Shown: piece after piece, positions 49,788 to 49,858 of the stretch
How positions within the stretch are numbered: the first letter of the stretch is position 1
Layout of the letters: every line of letters starts with the position of its first letter
Source: Desulfovibrio piger
GTDB lineage: Bacteria > Desulfobacterota > Desulfovibrionia > Desulfovibrionales > Desulfovibrionaceae
Direction of reading: 5' to 3'
DNA: 49,858 bases
Assembly (NCBI RefSeq): GCF_012843875.1
Contig: NZ_JABAFY010000017.1
Span: 1 to 49,858, forward strand
Notes under the pieces: generated by a model
Databases searched by the model: none
What the model saw: only the letters and a program-made list of their open reading frames with translations
What the model was told of the DNA's origin: nothing
Program-made: the position numbers and the translations under genes

Positions 49788-49858
49788 GTGTGGCAATTCC
49801 CCGCCAGCGCTTGAGATGGAGAAAAGCATTCTCGACAAGATGCCTGACTTTGTAGAGC

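Noticed and set aside
1-49858. CRISPR arrays, tRNA and rRNA genes
   Set aside because: I saw no regularly spaced direct repeats, and no tRNA or rRNA sequence I could recognise. A dedicated search could still find a tRNA.

Overview
This looks like chromosomal DNA of a sulfate-reducing deltaproteobacterium of the Desulfovibrio type. The main signs are a rubredoxin-oxygen oxidoreductase / rubredoxin / desulfoferrodoxin operon, a rubrerythrin, a periplasmic [NiFe] hydrogenase with a Tat signal, and a Desulfovibrio-style dicluster ferredoxin. The DNA is GC-rich, so most long open frames opposite real genes are shadows. Genus and species are inferences from protein character; no search was run.

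Layout. 1-300: right end of an IS200/IS605 element. 0.67-2.5 kb: oxygen/superoxide defence operon (rbo-rub-roo, minus). 2.7-7.8 kb: a secreted phosphodiester-glycosidase-like protein, metF behind a putative ArsR-type operator, an MFS exporter, a flavodoxin-fold reductase and a small unknown. 8.1-12.6 kb: an ArsR regulator with two tandem operators, then a 1349-residue lipid enzyme combining LplT-like transporter, PlsC acyltransferase, acyl carrier and AMP ligase. 12.9-15.3 kb: dnaJ, rpoZ and a TtcA-like tRNA thiolase. 15.8-17.8 kb: ferredoxin / YkgJ-like / unknown / TPR operon. 17.9-22.2 kb: HtrA protease, cobT, an orphan oligopeptide ABC ATPase and a small unknown. 22.5-27.2 kb: speA, an orphan RND membrane-fusion lipoprotein, yigZ and a cupin. 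27.4-32.0 kb: rubrerythrin, then a sigma-54 response regulator, histidine kinase and zinc-ribbon membrane protein. 32.08-33.5 kb: a yybP-ykoY (Mn2+) riboswitch controlling a CaCA-family cation exchanger. 33.7-39.1 kb: a fatty-acid-synthase-like cluster (dehydratase, reductase, carrier, ketosynthase, degenerate hotdog protein) ending in a BioF-like alpha-oxoamine synthase. 39.5-44.1 kb: YedF-like protein, hydrogenase small and large subunits, and maturation protease. 44.75-48.8 kb: queD and dnaE. 49.2-49.7 kb: a CesT-like type III secretion chaperone with two matching palindromes upstream.

Two themes go beyond gene calling. First, the 34.5-39.1 kb cluster has every activity needed to build a short acyl-ACP and condense it with an amino acid. 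The best reading is a dedicated pimeloyl-ACP route to biotin that does not use BioC/BioH; an alpha-oxoamine natural product is the alternative. Second, at least six intergenic sites carry related elements made of a G/C-rich palindrome and a C-rich tail. One supplies the 3' end of a coding sequence and a degenerate one sits inside the BioF-type operon.

No tRNA, rRNA or CRISPR array was recognised. Hairpins, operators and promoters were found by eye; no folding or motif-scoring program was used.
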